This document shows, piece after piece, positions 7,873 to 16,439 of a stretch of DNA of 64,000 nt; position 1 is the first letter of the stretch; each line of letters starts with the position of its first letter. The stretch covers positions 186,001-250,000 of the forward strand of contig CAVOSJ010000004.1 of NCBI GenBank assembly GCA_963698885.1, read 5' to 3'. This stretch comes from JBARKJ01 sp963698885. GTDB lineage: Bacteria; Nitrospirota; JACRHJ01. Below the pieces are notes generated by a model. The model searched no databases and was not told the origin of the DNA. It saw only the letters and a list, made by a program, of their open reading frames with translations. A program made the translations under genes and the position numbers.

Positions 7873-8926
7873 TCAGAACGAATAACGCATCCCAACCGTG
7901 GTCGTGAAACGCGGCGCGAGTTGCACTCCGTTTACGTCCTGGTAGATGGGCACCTGGATAAATCCGTATAACGCTAAATGCTTGCTCACGATCGGCACGG
8001 ACACGCCGGGGCTTATATAGAGGAGCGTCCCGCCGGTGCTGTACCTGTCCGCCTCGGCTCCCCGAATCGCGGTTGGCGTATTTGAAGTTGAACTGCACAA
8101 GCGGGCTGAAATAAGAGATGCCCGCGTAGCGCATGCCGAGGTTTACGCCTACGCTGTCGCCCGGTCTGTACTCTTGCCTGAAATACAGCGCCCTCTGGTA
8201 AAGCACCTGGCCGAAATAATCCCAGTTCTGGGCTATGTCGTTTGAATAATACGCGCCGAGGATAATGTCCGTGGTGCCGCTCCCCGGCTGGAGGCCGCGG
8301 TCTATCGCGGACGGGCCGGGCGCGGTCGGGTCGGTCGATGTCCCCGTTTCGGTGAAGCTGCCGGTAGGCAGTTTAAGCCCTCCGAGGACGCCCAGGACTC
8401 CGTAAGTGCAATCCTGGATAATGCCCTGGTAGCGCCCGATTATCCTTACGTCGCCCAAGTTATCGGTATGCGAGTTGTATTGCCCTCCGCCGGGTCCCGG
8501 AGTAACCCCGTCGGAATTCGTGCCGAGCGTGCTGTGCATCCGGTCTATAAACGGCACCTGGACGTTGACTCCCCAGTCCCTGTTAAAGCTGTAATCCACT
8601 CCAAGCGTTACATAGTTGTTCTTCGTATCCTTCTCGACCTCCTGCGGATCTCCGTCGTTTTTGATCTTGCTGGCGTCGATGGCGGAGATGCTGTTCGTCC
8701 CGCTCCGGAGCTGGTTCTGGTCGATGAAGTCGTAGCGGAGGTCCAGCTTCAGCCCAGGGGCGTACGTGATGGAGGCTCCGGGTGATTGTAAATTTTCCCA
8801 GTCCGAGCTGAGCGTGCAGCCGCAGCTCGCGCAGGCCAACGCATTGACTTTAGTCAAACCTATGATTGCGGCCAGACAAAGCGCGAACGCGCAGATCCGG
8901 CATAAAGCTCCTGCTGAATTCTTCAT
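7873..8926 (-). CDS. Outer-membrane beta-barrel with Cys-rich N-terminus, one frameshift
   Basis: The protein begins with a signal peptide ending near NALA, then CASCGCTLSSDWE, a Cys cluster seen at the mature N-terminus of a family of putative metal-related transporters. The rest (about 350 residues) is a series of amphipathic strands with aromatic girdles (LRYDFIDQN, YVTLGVDYSF, VNVQVPFID) and a terminal Phe (GMRYSF). The frame changes near 8078, after FNFKYAN; the downstream frame continues as TPTAIRGAEADRYSTGG and aligns naturally. Without the shift, translation would run into the NosL-barrel gene, giving a false 866-residue fusion. It is the first gene of the barrel/NosL/Met-rich series. 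Confidence 0.75.
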
Positions 8927-8949
8927 GGGTAAAGCTCCTTTATTCCCTG

Positions 8950-8973
8950 CTTTCCTTTCGCGTGAAAGAAAAG
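8950..8973. repeat. CTTTCxTTTCGCGTGAAAG-type hairpin repeat, degenerate copy
   Basis: An imperfect inverted repeat with a CGCG/CGTG loop lies just upstream of the Cys-barrel start. It matches the pattern of the better copies at 20899, 46434 and 47951. Confidence 0.5.
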
Positions 8974-9089
8974 AGGATCCCCACCGCTTGATCTTGGCAT
9001 ATTTTCCGAGACTAGCGCGGGGCGGTTCAAAAGAAACGAGATTTCTTAGGGCTATTAGTGGGTTTGTTGACGGGGCGGACGCCCCGGAC

Positions 9090-9401
9090 TCAGGCTTTCG
9101 GAGGTATGTCTATTTCTCCCGGACTCGCCTCGGCGGAGGTCTCGGCCGGGGATGGAGGATAACCAAAATGGATTGGAAAACAGCGATAGCAGACACCGGG
9201 AAGTATAGCGGCCTCGCCACCAGCCTGGTTTATGGAGTGGCATCCGTGGCCGCAGACATCGAGGGATACAATCGACGCCTGGCCGTTTTTTACGGAGGCG
9301 TTTCTTAAGGCAGTCCCCTCCATCCCTGCCGTGTATGAAATGAGCAGGATGAGCAAGGCGGCAATCAGTCTATTGGCTTTACGCGCCCTCAAATTTCTCA
9401 A
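9090..9401 (-). CDS. Small secreted Cys/His protein
   Basis: The 103-residue frame uses a TTG start overlapping the end of the ABC ATPase gene by 23 bases, with GGGAGG upstream. Residues about 10-29 are a signal or membrane segment (RLIAALLILLISYTAGM). The mature part has VCGHGCH and GVCYRCFPIHFGYPP, pairs of Cys with nearby His that look suited to metal or heme binding, and ends in a Pro/Glu-rich tail. I do not recognise the family. It follows the ATPase, permease and DUF4418 genes on one strand, and precedes the barrel/NosL/Met-rich genes, so it probably belongs to that metal-handling block. Confidence 0.6.
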   Translation of the reverse strand: MRNLRARKANRLIAALLILLISYTAGMEGTALRNASVKNGQASIVSLDVCGHGCHSINQAGGEAAILPGVCYRCFPIHFGYPPSPAETSAEASPGEIDIPPKA

Positions 9402-10050
9402 GCCTCCCGGCGTTCATCCTGTAGCGCGAATTGGCCGCGGCAGCAATGGCGCTGTTGTGCGTCACCATAATAAAGGTCGTCCCTTCGGCGCATTTCTTTT
9501 TAAATATATCCATTATCTCCGACTCGGTCGCCTCGTCCAGGTCCCCGGTCGGCTCGTCCGCGAGCACTACCTTGGGCGAGTTTATAAACGCCCTGGCGAT
9601 GGCCACCCTTCTCTGCTGTCCGCCGGAGAGCCGGGAGGGGTAGCTGTTGATCTTATCCTTCAAGCCGACCATCTCCACCAATGAGCGCGCCCGGTCTTCA
9701 AGCCCTTCGGATGGCTTCCCGAACGCCGTCGGCAGAAGGACGTTCTCGAAGATGGTGAGAGTCGGCACGAGGCTTGCGAACTGGAAGATAAAGTTCACGT
9801 TCACGTTCCGGAACGCGGAGAGCTCGTTATCCGGCAGGGACCATATGTCCGTCCCGCCTATGGTGACCTTGCCTGCCTCAGGCTTGGTGAGGCCGCCCAT
9901 CAGCGACAGCAGAGTGGTCTTTCCGCTTCCGGAGTGGCCGACGACGCTGACGAAATCGCCCGCGGCGACTTCCATCGACACGCCCTCTACCGCGTGGATC
10001 GTCTGGTCGCCGTCTTTATATGTTTTGGATACGTTTGCTAATTTAATCAT
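9379..10050 (-). CDS. ABC transporter ATPase of the MacB/LolD type
   Basis: This is the 223-residue cytoplasmic ATPase partner of the FtsX-like permease whose gene overlaps it by eight bases. Walker A is GHSGSGKTTLL (about residues 38-48), the signature is LSGGQQRRVAIARA, and Walker B is VVLADEPTGDLDEAT, followed by VTHN. The length and the TGDLD form match exporters or mechanotransmission ABC systems that act on periplasmic substrates without a classical transport channel. The neighbours suggest metal (iron or copper) handling rather than lipoprotein sorting, so I give no lol symbol. Confidence 0.9.
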   Translation of the reverse strand: MIKLANVSKTYKDGDQTIHAVEGVSMEVAAGDFVSVVGHSGSGKTTLLSLMGGLTKPEAGKVTIGGTDIWSLPDNELSAFRNVNVNFIFQFASLVPTLTIFENVLLPTAFGKPSEGLEDRARSLVEMVGLKDKINSYPSRLSGGQQRRVAIARAFINSPKVVLADEPTGDLDEATESEIMDIFKKKCAEGTTFIMVTHNSAIAAAANSRYRMNAGRLEKFEGA

Positions 10051-11269
10051 ATTTTAAACCGTTATTCCCCTTTCCTAATCGCCTCGTATACGGCTCCATC
10101 CTGGCGGATATAGACGCCGGATAAAGGGCGGCGGCGATGCCGGTAATGGTCGAGACCACTATGCATCCGATAAGGAGCGATACGATAAGTCCGGGCGACG
10201 GCCACAGATAGGGCACGCTCAGCTCCTTTACAAGCAGGTTCTTGAAGGAGAATACTAAAAGCCCCCCGCCCGCGACACCCAGGATGCCCCCGGCCGACGT
10301 GAGCATTGCCGCCTCCGTGATTAACAGGCGGAACATGTAACCGCGGGTCGCACCCATCGCGCGCAGGAGTCCGATCTCCCTCTGGCGCTCGTTCACTATC
10401 ATCGAAAAAACCACCCCGATTAAAAGAAGCGCCATAGCCCACACGATACCGCCCACGGTCAGCAGGTAAGCGAATAGTTTCGACAGCTGGTCTTTAACGG
10501 CCGATATGACTTCGTTTGAAGCGATGGCCTTCACCCCGTCAACCGCATAATTTATCTTTATCGCCACCCTCTGGGGCGTATAACCGTCTGCTACTTTCAC
10601 CAGCACGGTGGATATCTGGTCCGGCGTGACATCCACCTTCTTCAGGGCTTTCTGGCTTGACTCCCGCGCCATACCGTAAGCGGCGTTCAGGGTGATGAAC
10701 GCGGAGTTGTCGAGGTATTTCATGCCCGTCTGGGCAAGGTTGCCCACGACATTGAACTGCTTGCCGTAAAACTGAAGAGTCCTGCCGGCAAGCGTCGGCA
10801 CCTCGCGTCCCACGATTATGTCGTCGTCGTTGAACTTATCCCCGGAGAAGTTAGAAAGCCAGGAGGTAACGGAGAAATCCGTGGCCGGGTCGAAGCCTAT
10901 CAGGAGGACGTCGGATACGCCGCAGCATGCAAGCGGCGACGACTTTATGAACACCTGCGGAGTGGCTTTATCAACGCCCTCCACCTGCCTTACCTGGTCA
11001 AGCACTTTCCTCGGCATATAAAAGGCCGACGGCTCTCCGGTTATGAGTGCCTCCCTTTCCTTCGATTCCGCCTGCGCGGGCACCACCAGCACGTCCGCGC
11101 CGAGGCGCTCCGTCCCTACCGAAATGCTCTTTTTGACGCTGTAAATAACGAGGGTAGCGGAAAATAACGTGCCGGATACCGCCGCGACGGATAAGATGAT
11201 GGAGACGGTGCGGAAGAGTTTTCTCCGGATATTCCGGATGGCTAAATGGAAAAGGCCCAGCTTCTTCAA
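10043..11269 (-). CDS. FtsX-like ABC permease (MacB-type)
   Basis: The 408-residue protein has one N-terminal transmembrane helix (residues about 19-41), a periplasmic domain of about 220 residues, and three C-terminal helices with the FtsX-type NERQREIGLLRAMGATRGYMFRL coupling region shortened here to NERQREIGLLRAMGAT. The start is TTG, overlapping the DUF4418 stop as TTGA, so the three genes form a tight operon (DUF4418, permease, ATPase). The periplasmic domain carries a Cys pair (PLACCGVSD). Similar permeases occur beside DUF2318/DUF4418 proteins in P19-type metal-uptake loci. Confidence 0.88.
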   Translation of the reverse strand: MKKLGLFHLAIRNIRRKLFRTVSIILSVAAVSGTLFSATLVIYSVKKSISVGTERLGADVLVVPAQAESKEREALITGEPSAFYMPRKVLDQVRQVEGVDKATPQVFIKSSPLACCGVSDVLLIGFDPATDFSVTSWLSNFSGDKFNDDDIIVGREVPTLAGRTLQFYGKQFNVVGNLAQTGMKYLDNSAFITLNAAYGMARESSQKALKKVDVTPDQISTVLVKVADGYTPQRVAIKINYAVDGVKAIASNEVISAVKDQLSKLFAYLLTVGGIVWAMALLLIGVVFSMIVNERQREIGLLRAMGATRGYMFRLLITEAAMLTSAGGILGVAGGGLLVFSFKNLLVKELSVPYLWPSPGLIVSLLIGCIVVSTITGIAAALYPASISARMEPYTRRLGKGNNGLKYD

Positions 11270-11670
11270 GAACTCTCCTCCTCTTTCCTGGCCGCAAAGA
11301 ATGCTATGAGTGACAAAAGTATAACGGCGCCTCCGCTCAGGTTCCAGACCGGCAGGTCTCCGTAGGTGCAGGCCATCATGTCTTTATTGCAGACCCCGAT
11401 TATAAGCGAGGGATAAAGCGCGATCAAGGCCCCGCCCAGGGCGGTGATACAGGAAAGCATTCTGGGCGCTTCCATGCCCCTGGAGATTATGGAAAGGACG
11501 GAGGCGAAAATAACCACCGCCGAGGCGCCGATAAGAGCTTTAAAACTTATACCGCAGGCCGCGGTCCCGTGCGAGCAAAGCGGGAAAATGACAGGCGCGG
11601 CCAGCACGGCGACGGAAAGGGCTATTTCGCCGCCCGCGACCACCATAATCAATTTCTTTCTGACGCCCAA
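11266..11670 (-). CDS. DUF4418-family membrane protein
   Basis: Four hydrophobic helices are visible. The conserved polar spots are LCSHGTAACGISFKA after helix one and CNKDMMACTYGDLPVWN before the last helix, which match the DUF4418 pattern of paired Cys near membrane boundaries. I choose the TTG at 11670 (GVRKKLIMVV) because GGAG lies nine bases upstream. The open frame extends to 11748, but those residues are not membrane-protein-like. It is the first gene of the ABC operon. The 11671-11887 spacer is AT-rich and should hold the promoter for this operon; TATATT near 11768 on the minus strand is a possible -10. Confidence 0.75.
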   Translation of the reverse strand: MGVRKKLIMVVAGGEIALSVAVLAAPVIFPLCSHGTAACGISFKALIGASAVVIFASVLSIISRGMEAPRMLSCITALGGALIALYPSLIIGVCNKDMMACTYGDLPVWNLSGGAVILLSLIAFFAARKEEESS

Positions 11671-11887
11671 ACTTGTCTCCTGAACATCCTTGAGACGGAC
11701 AGTTCGCTGAACAAGATAAGAATAACATTCAAATGATAATGCCGCCAACTCCCGGCTTCTTAGTCCTTGTAATATATCATAAATGACGCCCGCTTTACAA
11801 AAATATGTTACAAAAAGTCAAAGGCAGTATATTTTTAGCTTTAGATAACTTGTGGTTCTTGATTTCAGGATATAAATAGATAAAACT

Positions 11888-11917
11888 GTCCCCCGGGCCC
11901 AAGAGGGCCCGGGGGAC
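11888..11917 (-). terminator. Strong 13-bp-stem terminator
   Basis: A perfect 13-bp stem (GTCCCCCGGGCCC with loop AAGA) is followed on the minus strand by AGTTTTATC. It lies 24 bases past the stop of the propeller gene and ends that transcript. Confidence 0.85.
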
Positions 11918-11941
11918 TTGAAAATTCCCGTGCGGGAAGGG

Positions 11942-12967
11942 TTATTTCTTCCAGTCCACCGCTATGCCGCAGAGAAGGGGCGAGCCGTTGTCGATGCTGA
12001 CCTTTACGCCAGCAGCCTGATGGCAAGCCTTGCAAAGAGAGGTCTCTTTAAGTATCTTGTGCGACTTCACGTCCATGGTGAGCATTATCGAGTCGTCCGA
12101 ATAGGTCCTGCACGTAATCAGCACATATTTACCGTCCGGCGTGAAGGCCATGTCGTGCGGGAAGGCCTGCTCCGCGGTCAGGTCTATGCGGTCCTTTACC
12201 TTCTTTGTCGCCATGTCGATAATAACGATCTCGCTCTTGCCCTTGCCGGCGACCGAATTGGGCACGGGACCGGTTTTGGTGACGGTGAACTCGTTAGGAG
12301 CGGTAACCCAGAACTCAGTCTGGTCCGGGTTGGTGCGGCCCTGGTGGATAAAGGTGCCGATGTCTATCGAACCGACCTGCTTCTTGGTCTTCCAGTCCAG
12401 CACGAAAACCTTGCCCTGGACCATGTCCGACACGAAGGCGTTATTATCGCCCTTGTCCCAGCCTATGCCGCAGACGGACATGCCGACCGGGATGGAATCA
12501 ACCGCTTTTCCCTTGACCGGATCGAACACGTACACGTGGCCGTCGGCCATATCCTCATAATAGATATCGCCGCCCGGGCCGTTGATCGCGCCGCAGAACT
12601 TATTGCCGACCTGGCCCAGGTCGGTGACCTTCTGCGTGTCGAGGTTGTACTTCATTATCTTGCCGTTCAAGAGGCCGACATAGAGGTCGCGGCCTACAAG
12701 CGCGCCTCCATGCGTGCCGCCGCCGGGCTTCGTGTGGCCTGGGTCAAGGTTCAAACCGGCTATCTTGCCCTCGGTCTCGCCGCCGGCGCCGGTGATTACA
12801 ATCCTGTCCAAGTCGCCGGTGGCGAGGTTAAGCACCGCCAGGTGTCCGCCGTGTCCCGCAACATACGCCGTACCGGACAGCATCGGCGCGTCTTCTGCGC
12901 ACGCCAGGCCCGCCGTGGCCATAAACGCCGCGGCAGCAAGGGTAAAATAAAGCATCATCTTCTTCAT
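11942..12967 (-). CDS. Periplasmic beta-propeller protein with one C-terminal heme motif
   Basis: The 341-residue protein has a signal peptide (cleavage near ACAED). Repeated YVTN-like blades follow: AYVAGHGGHLAVLNLATGDL, LYVGLLNGKIMKYNL, IYYEDMADGHVYVFD, AFVSDMVQGKVFVLD and PDGKYVLITCRTY. Close to the end is a single CKACH (about residues 312-316), a c-type heme attachment site, then LLCGIAVDWKK. This layout recalls cytochrome-linked propellers such as NirF/NirN-type proteins, but no d1-heme residues can be assigned, so the substrate is unknown. The start has GGAGGAAAG upstream. It lies downstream of the YeeE/YedE transporter on the same strand. Confidence 0.75.
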   Translation of the reverse strand: MKKMMLYFTLAAAAFMATAGLACAEDAPMLSGTAYVAGHGGHLAVLNLATGDLDRIVITGAGGETEGKIAGLNLDPGHTKPGGGTHGGALVGRDLYVGLLNGKIMKYNLDTQKVTDLGQVGNKFCGAINGPGGDIYYEDMADGHVYVFDPVKGKAVDSIPVGMSVCGIGWDKGDNNAFVSDMVQGKVFVLDWKTKKQVGSIDIGTFIHQGRTNPDQTEFWVTAPNEFTVTKTGPVPNSVAGKGKSEIVIIDMATKKVKDRIDLTAEQAFPHDMAFTPDGKYVLITCRTYSDDSIMLTMDVKSHKILKETSLCKACHQAAGVKVSIDNGSPLLCGIAVDWKK

Positions 12968-13094
12968 GGCTCTTTCCTCCAGAACGGTTTGCCACTTTAA
13001 AAGCCGGAATCCGCCGATTAACCGGCCGTTCCCCATAAATTCGCTAAAGCAGATCACGATAAGTTGTTCTTTGCACCTCCTTGCATTTTTGGAA

Positions 13095-14214
13095 TTATTC
13101 TCTAATGAACAGGAAATAGACCATCGTCCAGCTTCCAAGGATGATAAATATTATTCCGACTAAACTGCCGAGCGCCAGTGTGGAAAGGCCGGTGAGGCCG
13201 TGGCCCACGTTGCACCCGCCGGCAAGCGACGCGCCGAAACCCATGATAATCCCGCCGCAGAATTGGGTGACAAGCGACTGGGCCTTGGGCGCGCGCCAGG
13301 AAAACTCTTTATTTTTAAACGCTGAGACGAAGGAGCCGAGCACCAGCCCGAAGATCATCCATACGCTCCATGTTAGCGTCCCGAGCTTCCCTATCGCGGA
13401 AGAGACGTCCACCTGGGAATCTTGCGCGGCCTTCTGCACCGCCGCCAGATTGGCGGAACCGGTAAACCAGGCGGTAAGCTCGTTTAACGGGCCAGTGAAT
13501 GAAAGCCCCCTGGCCTGAGAAAACCCGCCATAGACCTGGGAGGTATAGAAAGCGACGATGCCGATTAAACCGACAATTATGCCGGTAAGCCACCAGGAGA
13601 ACCCTTTCTGAGCTGGCTGGCCTTTTGAAGTTCCCTTTGGCGATAAATATGAGCGCCGGGACCGCGAGGAGGACTATCACCAGCCAGCGGTTTACGCCGA
13701 GTACGCTATATATGGTAACGGGCAACGGGTTGCCTTGCGCGTCCACCAGGCTGTACATGAACTTCGCGGAGGCGGGGTTAGAGGGGTCGAAACCGGGGCC
13801 GAACCAGAGGAACTTGGCGATGGGATTAAGGGCTCCGGAAAGGGTCGAGGCCGCCGCCAGGAGGAACCCCAGGGCCGCGAACCACGAGCCTATCATGCCC
13901 TCGCCTATCCTGTAGAGGGTGCCTGTGGCGCAGCCGCCGCCCAGGACCATGCCTATTCCGAACAAATATCCGCCCAGGACGTTCGCGAGCCAGGTGAAAG
14001 GTATCGACCTGAGCTTTATAATCCCCGCCACCTCCAGGCCGTTGGCCCCAATTATCAATATAAGGAGCGCAACGACGTATATCCTGAAAACGGTGAAGTC
14101 GCGGGACAGGAGCACCTCCCTGAACGCGGTGTTCATGCAGAATCGCCCGTGCTGCAGGGTGAACCCGAAGATGAGCCCTACTCCAAGCCCGGAAATAATC
14201 AGCGGCCAGTCCAT
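13095..14214 (-). CDS. YeeE/YedE-family sulfur transporter, one frameshift
   Basis: The inner-membrane protein (about 372 residues, roughly ten helices) belongs to the family that imports thiosulfate or related sulfur compounds. Family motifs are present in both halves: QHGRFCMNTAFRE and GGGCATGTLYRIGEG in the first, and GGIIMGFGASLAGGCNVGHG in the second, containing the conserved gating cysteines. The frame is lost near 13620, after PALIFIAKG, and the continuing frame resumes as a helix after KGQPAQKGFSWW. The start ATG has AGAGGAGGT upstream. Position beside the heme-propeller gene and near the selenium-type YedE suggests sulfur or selenium oxyanion handling. Confidence 0.88.
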
Positions 14215-14708
14215 AATAAAAAGACCTCCTCTTTTAAATAGATGGGTTTAATTAAACACAATCTTATGATTGCAAAAGTTCTGCCACCCCGCGCGGTTTT
14301 CTGTTTTTTCGTAAAACCCTTGATTGGAAAGGAGAAAAAGCTTTCAGACCGTAGAAAGCAAAGTCCTAAATGGGATTAAAAGTCACATGGGTTGAGGCAT
14401 ACATGCCCCACTTAGACCTTTTTTGTCCCAAAAAAAGATTTTTAAGAGTAGTTACAGGCGTTCCAGGAGGAAAAAATCGGTCCACTCCACAAATTTCTTA
14501 TTCTATGTTATAATGAATAAAAATTAGGGCACTGGGATATCAGCCTAATTTCAACCCCTATGCCGTGCAAGAATGGCCCTTCAGCTTTTCGCATTATGCC
14601 GAGTAAGCTCCCATCCCTTAGATTTACCGACGTAACGTATTCTGGTTCTTAGTTAATTATGCGGAGATGTCCAGGACGGCGGTATGCCGGCTTGCCACAG
14701 GTGATTCT
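14215..14708. other. Intergenic region without a recognisable gene
   Basis: The spacer separates divergent transcripts and should hold both promoters. TATAAT at 14509-14514 on the plus strand is a plausible -10, but no good -35 is seen. Short palindromic bits (GGCATACATGCC) and A/T runs occur. I see no open frame with protein-like composition and no RNA signature. Confidence 0.4.
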
Positions 14709-15233
14709 ATGAAGCTGGACAAGTTCGATATCATTAATATCTCCGCCGCGGTAGTTCTCGCCGCCGGAGCGGTTTTTTATGGTGTGGCGGACGGAAAGAC
14801 CGCCGCCGCGGACGGCATCGCCGCAGCCAGGTCTGGCAGGATCAAGGCGGACCCGGACATGGCCCCGAAGATAGCCGCGGCGAAGGTCTTGATGGATTCG
14901 GGCAGGGTGCGGGAAGCGGCACAGACGCTGAAAGATGTATGCCGCAAGGACCCATTCGACGCCTCGGCCCATGCCCTTCTGGGGCAGGCGTGCTCCCGCC
15001 TCCAGGACTATCCGTCAGCGGTGAAAGAGTACAGGATGTGTCTGGCGCTCGATGCGGACTACGTGGACAAAAAGTCCGCTAAGTTCATTGGCAAGAGGAT
15101 TAATTGCACGCTGGGCGATTGCAAGCCGCAGTTAGAGTCGGAGCTTTCAAAGAATCCGGGTGACAAGCAAGCTTCAGGGGCAATGCAGGACGTGAATTAC
15201 CTTGAGAGGATGCTGGCGGGAGGTTGTGAATAA
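14709..15233 (+). CDS. Membrane-anchored TPR protein
   Basis: The start is the ATG with AGGTGA upstream, giving MKLDKFDIINIS. An earlier in-frame ATG at 14667 lacks a ribosome site. Residues about 8-25 are one transmembrane segment. Two TPR units follow: AKVLMDSGRVREAAQTLKDV and SAHALLGQACSRLQDYPSAV. Four cysteines (CRKDP, ACSR, MCLA, INCTLGDC) are unusual for a TPR protein and could form disulfides outside the membrane. It directly precedes the selenium-type yedE gene by 48 bases and may be co-transcribed, but its role is unknown. Confidence 0.7.
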   Translation: MKLDKFDIINISAAVVLAAGAVFYGVADGKTAAADGIAAARSGRIKADPDMAPKIAAAKVLMDSGRVREAAQTLKDVCRKDPFDASAHALLGQACSRLQDYPSAVKEYRMCLALDADYVDKKSAKFIGKRINCTLGDCKPQLESELSKNPGDKQASGAMQDVNYLERMLAGGCE

Positions 15234-15281
15234 CCCTTCCTGGCCATTTCTTGGACGTTCCCGATAAGGTCATATTGTCCA

Positions 15282-16349
15282 ATGATTGCATTCGTAAAAA
15301 AACATAAAGAAATACTCATTATCCTCGCGGTGGGCGTGGCGATGGGCGTAGGCGGGGAATGTCTCGGGTGCCTGGGGAACCCAAGGAACTCCGGTATATG
15401 CATCTCCTGCTTCATGGAGAACCTGGCCGGCTCACTTGGGCTGCATAACAACGCGCGGATGCAGTACATCCGCCCGGAGCTTATCGGGTTCATCATGGGC
15501 GGGACCGTTTCCGCATTCATATCAAAGGAGTTCAAGCCGGAAGGAGGCTCGTCTCCGATGCTCCGGTTCATGGCGGGCGTCCTCCTTATCGTCGGCTGCT
15601 CCGTTTTCCTGGGGTGTCCAATCAAGATGGTCCTCAGGGTGACGAACGGCGATTTCACGGCGTTTGCCGGGGTCGCCGGCCTGGTCGCGGGCGTATGGAT
15701 AGGTTTTCAGTTCTTAAGACGCGGCTTCTATCTTGGCGACAGCTCGTCCATGCCCTTCCTCAACGGACTTGTCATACCGGCGATATTCATCGCGCTTCTC
15801 GTGGGCCTGTTATTGAAGCCGGATTTCCTGCACTTCTCGATAACCGGCCCCGGCGCCCAGGTGGCCCACCTGAAATTTTCGATGACTTCCGGGCTGGCGA
15901 TAGGCTTCCTGGCCCAGCGCTCGCGGTTCTGCGTTACGGGCAGCATCGGGAACTTCCTCGTCTCCGGCGACAAGAAGATGATATCCGGACTTACGGCATT
16001 TGCGGTGACGGCGCTTGGGATCAGCCTTTACAAGGGGTTTTTCGTGCCGGGGTTCGAAGGCCAGCCCGGCTCTCACTTAGCCTACGGCTGGAGCTTCATG
16101 GGTATGGCGTTGGTGGGGATCGTATCAGTGATGATAGGCGGATGCCCGTTCAGACAGCTCATCCTGGCCAGCCAGGGGAGCACGGACGCGGGGGCGGCAG
16201 TGCTGGGCATGGTGGCGGGCGGGGCGATCGTCCAGGCCTGGAGCATAAGCAGCACGGACATGGGCCCGACGATCTACGGCGAGGTAGCCACGTTAATCGG
16301 CCTCTCCCTGGTGCTGGCGGTGGGCATCATGATGCGGGCGCGGGAATGA
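15282..16349 (+). CDS. yedE: YedE-family putative selenium transporter
   Basis: The 355-residue inner-membrane protein has about ten helices. Conserved Cys positions are GGECLGCLGNPRNSGICISC near the N-terminus, FLGCPIKMVLR, QRSRFCVTGS and GGCPFRQLILASQGS. This is the long YedE subtype repeatedly found with selenium-metabolism genes rather than the thiosulfate YeeE type. The next two genes, a cysteine-desulfurase-like enzyme and a DUF3343 protein, are its usual partners, which strengthens the selenium call. The transported species is not known experimentally. Full length, no frameshift. Confidence 0.88.
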   Translation: MIAFVKKHKEILIILAVGVAMGVGGECLGCLGNPRNSGICISCFMENLAGSLGLHNNARMQYIRPELIGFIMGGTVSAFISKEFKPEGGSSPMLRFMAGVLLIVGCSVFLGCPIKMVLRVTNGDFTAFAGVAGLVAGVWIGFQFLRRGFYLGDSSSMPFLNGLVIPAIFIALLVGLLLKPDFLHFSITGPGAQVAHLKFSMTSGLAIGFLAQRSRFCVTGSIGNFLVSGDKKMISGLTAFAVTALGISLYKGFFVPGFEGQPGSHLAYGWSFMGMALVGIVSVMIGGCPFRQLILASQGSTDAGAAVLGMVAGGAIVQAWSISSTDMGPTIYGEVATLIGLSLVLAVGIMMRARE

Positions 16350-16439
16350 TTTTATACAAATCCGGTAAGTCTTTATCGAGTGCCAGGTAGAAGAGGACCA
16401 GGCAGTACATAATTCAGAACCTATCGGAATAATAAAAAA

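Noticed and set aside
6326..8926. 866-residue fusion of two barrels and NosL
   Set aside because: The join exists only because of a frameshift near 8078. A good ribosome site and signal peptide mark a separate start at 7831.
11918..12997. 360-codon open frame on the plus strand
   Set aside because: It is antisense to the propeller gene, has no ribosome site, and reads as Val/Arg/His-rich noise typical of frames opposite GC-rich genes.
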